Below, in pieces: positions 6,832 to 8,325 of a stretch of DNA of 8,325 nucleotides. Within the stretch, counting starts at the first letter, position 1; the number at the start of each line of letters is the position of its first letter. The notes beneath the pieces were generated by a model. The model ran no database searches. It was not told where the DNA came from and saw only the letters and a program-made list of their open reading frames with translations. The DNA is taken from NCBI GenBank assembly GCA_020434375.1, contig JAGRAY010000072.1, positions 1-8,325 of the forward strand, given 5' to 3'. Both the position numbers and the translations under genes were made by a program. Source of the DNA: Bdellovibrionales bacterium (lineage in GTDB: Bacteria; Bdellovibrionota_G; JALEGL01; JAGRAY01).

Positions 6832-7110
6832 TTATTTGATCTTGTAAATACGTTTCATGCAGTCGGCATAAGATTCACCAGGTTGGCAGTCATTGCCCTG
6901 GGGCTTCGACGGATCGTAAGGCGTATAAGTTTGAGATGGACCACGTGTTTGAAGCCCACTTCCCCAATTACAATTCGATCCGGTTGGGCTTGCGTTGGCG
7001 GTGGCTTGGTTTAGGGCCTGCATGATTTGTGCGGTGGTATCGGCCAAGGTGGCTGAGGTCCATATTAAGAAGGCTAATATCGCGCAAATATTTAAGTAAT
7101 AACGCTTCAC
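6832..7110 (-). CDS. Small predicted secreted protein with three cysteines; possible hit-locus (Bd0108-like) protein
   Basis: The 92-aa product starts at GTG and has a clear Sec signal peptide: K2-R3, hydrophobic core about 6-20, likely cleavage after A23 (TLA|DT). The mature ~69 residues start with a short helix ('DTTAQIMQALNQATANA'), then a Gly/Pro/Ser-rich, probably unstructured part (41-73), and a C-terminal basic segment. Cysteines are C47, C75 and C84; an odd number leaves one unpaired or intermolecular. I do not recognise a domain. Its size, signal peptide and position after a larger secreted protein and Tad pilus gene resemble Bd0108 of the Bdellovibrio host-interaction locus (about 100 aa, secreted), but sequence homology cannot be confirmed here. 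It is 59 bp downstream of the 315-aa gene and ends tail-to-tail with the PilZ gene. Confidence 0.75.
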   Translation of the reverse strand: MKRYYLNICAILAFLIWTSATLADTTAQIMQALNQATANASPTGSNCNWGSGLQTRGPSQTYTPYDPSKPQGNDCQPGESYADCMKRIYKIK

Positions 7111-7169
7111 GTTATTTATTATATCATATGCGGAGATAAAAAAAATGTCTGATAATTAAGTATTTTTAG
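7111..7169 (-). promoter_or_regulatory. Gap with a possible -10 box close to the small secreted protein's start
   Basis: Read leftward, the gap holds a perfect TATAAT at 7118-7123, ending 7 nt before the GTG start. Initiation from it would fall at about 7111 or within the start codon, giving a leaderless or nearly leaderless transcript. No good -35 hexamer lies 16-18 bp upstream; CAGACA is present, but 22 bp away. The gap also has a weak hairpin (AAGTA/TACTT, 7158-7162 and 7171-7175) and a run of eight T on the leftward strand (7138-7145), too far from the stem for a standard terminator. No Shine-Dalgarno is visible. Confidence 0.35.
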
Positions 7170-8117
7170 CTACTTAGTGTTTTCAGAATCGGTTTCACAG
7201 CCCTCGCCTTTTTTGTGAAGAATAAGTTCACCTGCTCGAAAGTTCATTAAAGAGGATTCAAAAAGTCGAGCTCCGTTAAGCTGATTAGTAACTTTTAGTA
7301 GGTCTGTTGCAAGGCCTACAGGATAGGCATTAAAGCTTTTATAGCCCGCAGCCGCCTGAAAAACTAAGGGATCAAGAGTATCGTATGGTTCATAGGGCCC
7401 ACGAAGTTCTATCATCGATTTATTGTAAAGTGGCTTGGTGCCACGGTGGACATAAAACGTAAGGTAGGCATAAATCTTCGTGCATTTATTTATGCCACTA
7501 CTATAGAAGAGTTCTGCATGGGTTGCCATTTGAAACGGCTCACCTGTCGAGGAGGTGTAAGTCATCGGCTCGTTATATTCCTCAAAGCAGGAACTAAAAT
7601 AGGGTACAATATTTTTTGCCGTGATGTCGTTTGTTTGAAAAAGAAACTTCGCAAGGGGATTGAAGTATTTCATTGGTTGAGGGTCTTCATATCTGCCCTG
7701 TGGATACGTACGATCTGTTTGAATATCGTCTAAGAAAAAGGTGTCTGCTTTGAACCATGAGCTTAAGATATCTTTGAAACTAAAGAAACATTCGATGTCG
7801 GCCTGATACCTACCTAGATTATCAATGTGGCGAATATTTTTCTGGGCCATTGGGAGTGTGGCGACGCCTGAAAAGGTAATGCGAGATTTTTGCACATTGC
7901 TTTTTCGTGGTTGTTTAAACGTATGAATTTCAATGAGCGCTTGGTCTTCTTCAAAGAAACTGTTTTCTGGTCGTAATCGGTTGTCCCATAATCCCGTGAT
8001 CTCAAAGGCGTCGGTATCTTTTGGATAATATCCTAGAAACGAAATCTCCTGAGATACGTCTTGAGAATGCAGCGTTGTTATTATTAGTATCAATAATAAT
8101 GCATAGTGGCAACGCAT
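7170..8117 (-). CDS. Predicted secreted or periplasmic protein of unknown function, Tad-linked
   Basis: The 315-aa product starts at ATG and begins with a signal peptide: hydrophobic core about 5-17, likely cleavage after S18 (LHS|QD). The mature protein is rich in aromatic residues and Asp/Glu, without further membrane segments, and has four cysteines (C110, C177, C212, C307), which could form two disulfides. It contains no motif I recognise. It follows a tadB-like gene on the same strand by 44 bp and precedes the small secreted protein by 59 bp, so the three may be co-transcribed. By position it would correspond to Bd0109, the larger secreted partner of Bd0108 in Bdellovibrio, but this is inference from context. 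Only a weak purine stretch (GAGAC) precedes the start. Its length, single clean reading frame and signal peptide make it a convincing gene. Confidence 0.8.
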   Translation of the reverse strand: MRCHYALLLILIITTLHSQDVSQEISFLGYYPKDTDAFEITGLWDNRLRPENSFFEEDQALIEIHTFKQPRKSNVQKSRITFSGVATLPMAQKNIRHIDNLGRYQADIECFFSFKDILSSWFKADTFFLDDIQTDRTYPQGRYEDPQPMKYFNPLAKFLFQTNDITAKNIVPYFSSCFEEYNEPMTYTSSTGEPFQMATHAELFYSSGINKCTKIYAYLTFYVHRGTKPLYNKSMIELRGPYEPYDTLDPLVFQAAAGYKSFNAYPVGLATDLLKVTNQLNGARLFESSLMNFRAGELILHKKGEGCETDSENTK

Positions 8118-8161
8118 ATTAGTCTCATAGCGTTATTTATGGTAAATGTCTAGGTGGCTTT

Positions 8162-8325
8162 TTAGACTTCGATTTTCACGATTTTTAAAATCCATAAACC
8201 ACCAATAATTTGAAAGAAAAGCATCACGGAGATCATGAGCCAGCCAAGGCTTGTTGTAAACAGGGGCTCGATATATGGTGGATTTACTGTGTAGAGCATA
8301 CCTAAGAATGCAAACGGAAGAATAA
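8162..8325 (-). CDS. tadB: TadB-like Tad/Flp pilus inner-membrane protein, C-terminal fragment (gene runs off the right edge)
   Basis: Reading leftward from the edge gives 53 sense codons and a TAA at 8162-8164. The peptide has 'NPPYIEPLFTTSLGWLMISV' followed by a hydrophobic segment and ends 'LKIVKIEV'. This is the usual C-terminus of TadB proteins (GspF/type II secretion F family): a '(N/P)-x-Y-(M/I)-x-PL-(F/W)-TT-x-x-G' loop, one last transmembrane helix and a final '(R/K)KIV-x-IEV'. TadB and TadC form the inner-membrane platform that, with the ATPase TadA, assembles Flp pili. The rest of the gene and any other tad genes would lie to the right. TadC usually follows tadB directly, but the next gene here encodes an unrelated secreted protein. 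TadB is favoured over TadC by the ending. Confidence 0.78.
   Translation of the reverse strand, partial: ILPFAFLGMLYTVNPPYIEPLFTTSLGWLMISVMLFFQIIGGLWILKIVKIEV

Noticed and set aside
6998..7037. Direct repeat GCGGTGG at 6998-7004 and 7031-7037, 33 bp apart, in the small secreted-protein gene, as a deletion hot spot like that described for bd0108
   Set aside because: A 7-bp repeat pair in a ~280-bp gene is expected by chance, so it does not by itself support a hot spot, although the spacing is in frame.
7138..7175. Leftward hairpin AAGTA/TACTT plus T8 as a terminator after the 315-aa gene
   Set aside because: The stem is only 5 bp, AT-rich, and separated from the T run by about 12 nt; it does not fit an intrinsic terminator.
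7446..7733. Rightward open frame of 95 codons inside the 315-aa secreted-protein gene
   Set aside because: The opposing frame has a signal peptide and full-length coherence, while this one has no ribosome site and an odd composition rich in Lys, Arg and Cys.

Overview
The window looks like a chromosomal segment of a Gram-negative, moderately AT-rich bacterium, most probably from the Bdellovibrionota/former Deltaproteobacteria. Support comes from a lipoprotein signal peptide, a standard proteobacterial-type Lon, a PilZ protein and a Tad/Flp pilus gene next to two predicted secreted proteins, an arrangement reminiscent of the Bdellovibrio host-interaction (hit) locus. The taxonomic call is inference from gene content and protein flavour, not from an alignment.

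Left edge (1-236): the 5' end of a leftward tyrosyl-tRNA synthetase gene, then a 121-bp divergent intergenic region with two AT-rich inverted repeats. Centre (237-6830): six rightward genes, tightly packed (gaps of 45 and 9 bp, an overlap of 8-26 bp, a 9-bp gap, a 7-bp overlap), probably one operon. They encode a lipoprotein with a SurA-N-like segment fused to a DsbA/thioredoxin domain, the ATP-dependent protease Lon, two tandem CNNM/CorC-family membrane proteins (the first truncated and with altered site residues), a small single-pass membrane protein, and a PilZ-domain protein. The first two genes suggest protein quality control (periplasmic and cytoplasmic); the CorC pair suggests divalent-cation handling; PilZ suggests a c-di-GMP input.

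Right part (6832-8325): three leftward genes reading toward the operon: the 3' end of a tadB-like Tad/Flp pilus inner-membrane gene, a 315-aa predicted secreted protein, and a 92-aa predicted secreted protein containing three cysteines after its signal peptide. The last gene ends tail-to-tail with the PilZ gene, one base apart. The small plus larger secreted protein beside Tad genes is the most interesting feature, because it resembles the architecture of Bd0108/Bd0109 beside the Flp pilus cluster of Bdellovibrio bacteriovorus. No tRNA, rRNA, CRISPR, insertion sequence or strong canonical terminator was seen.
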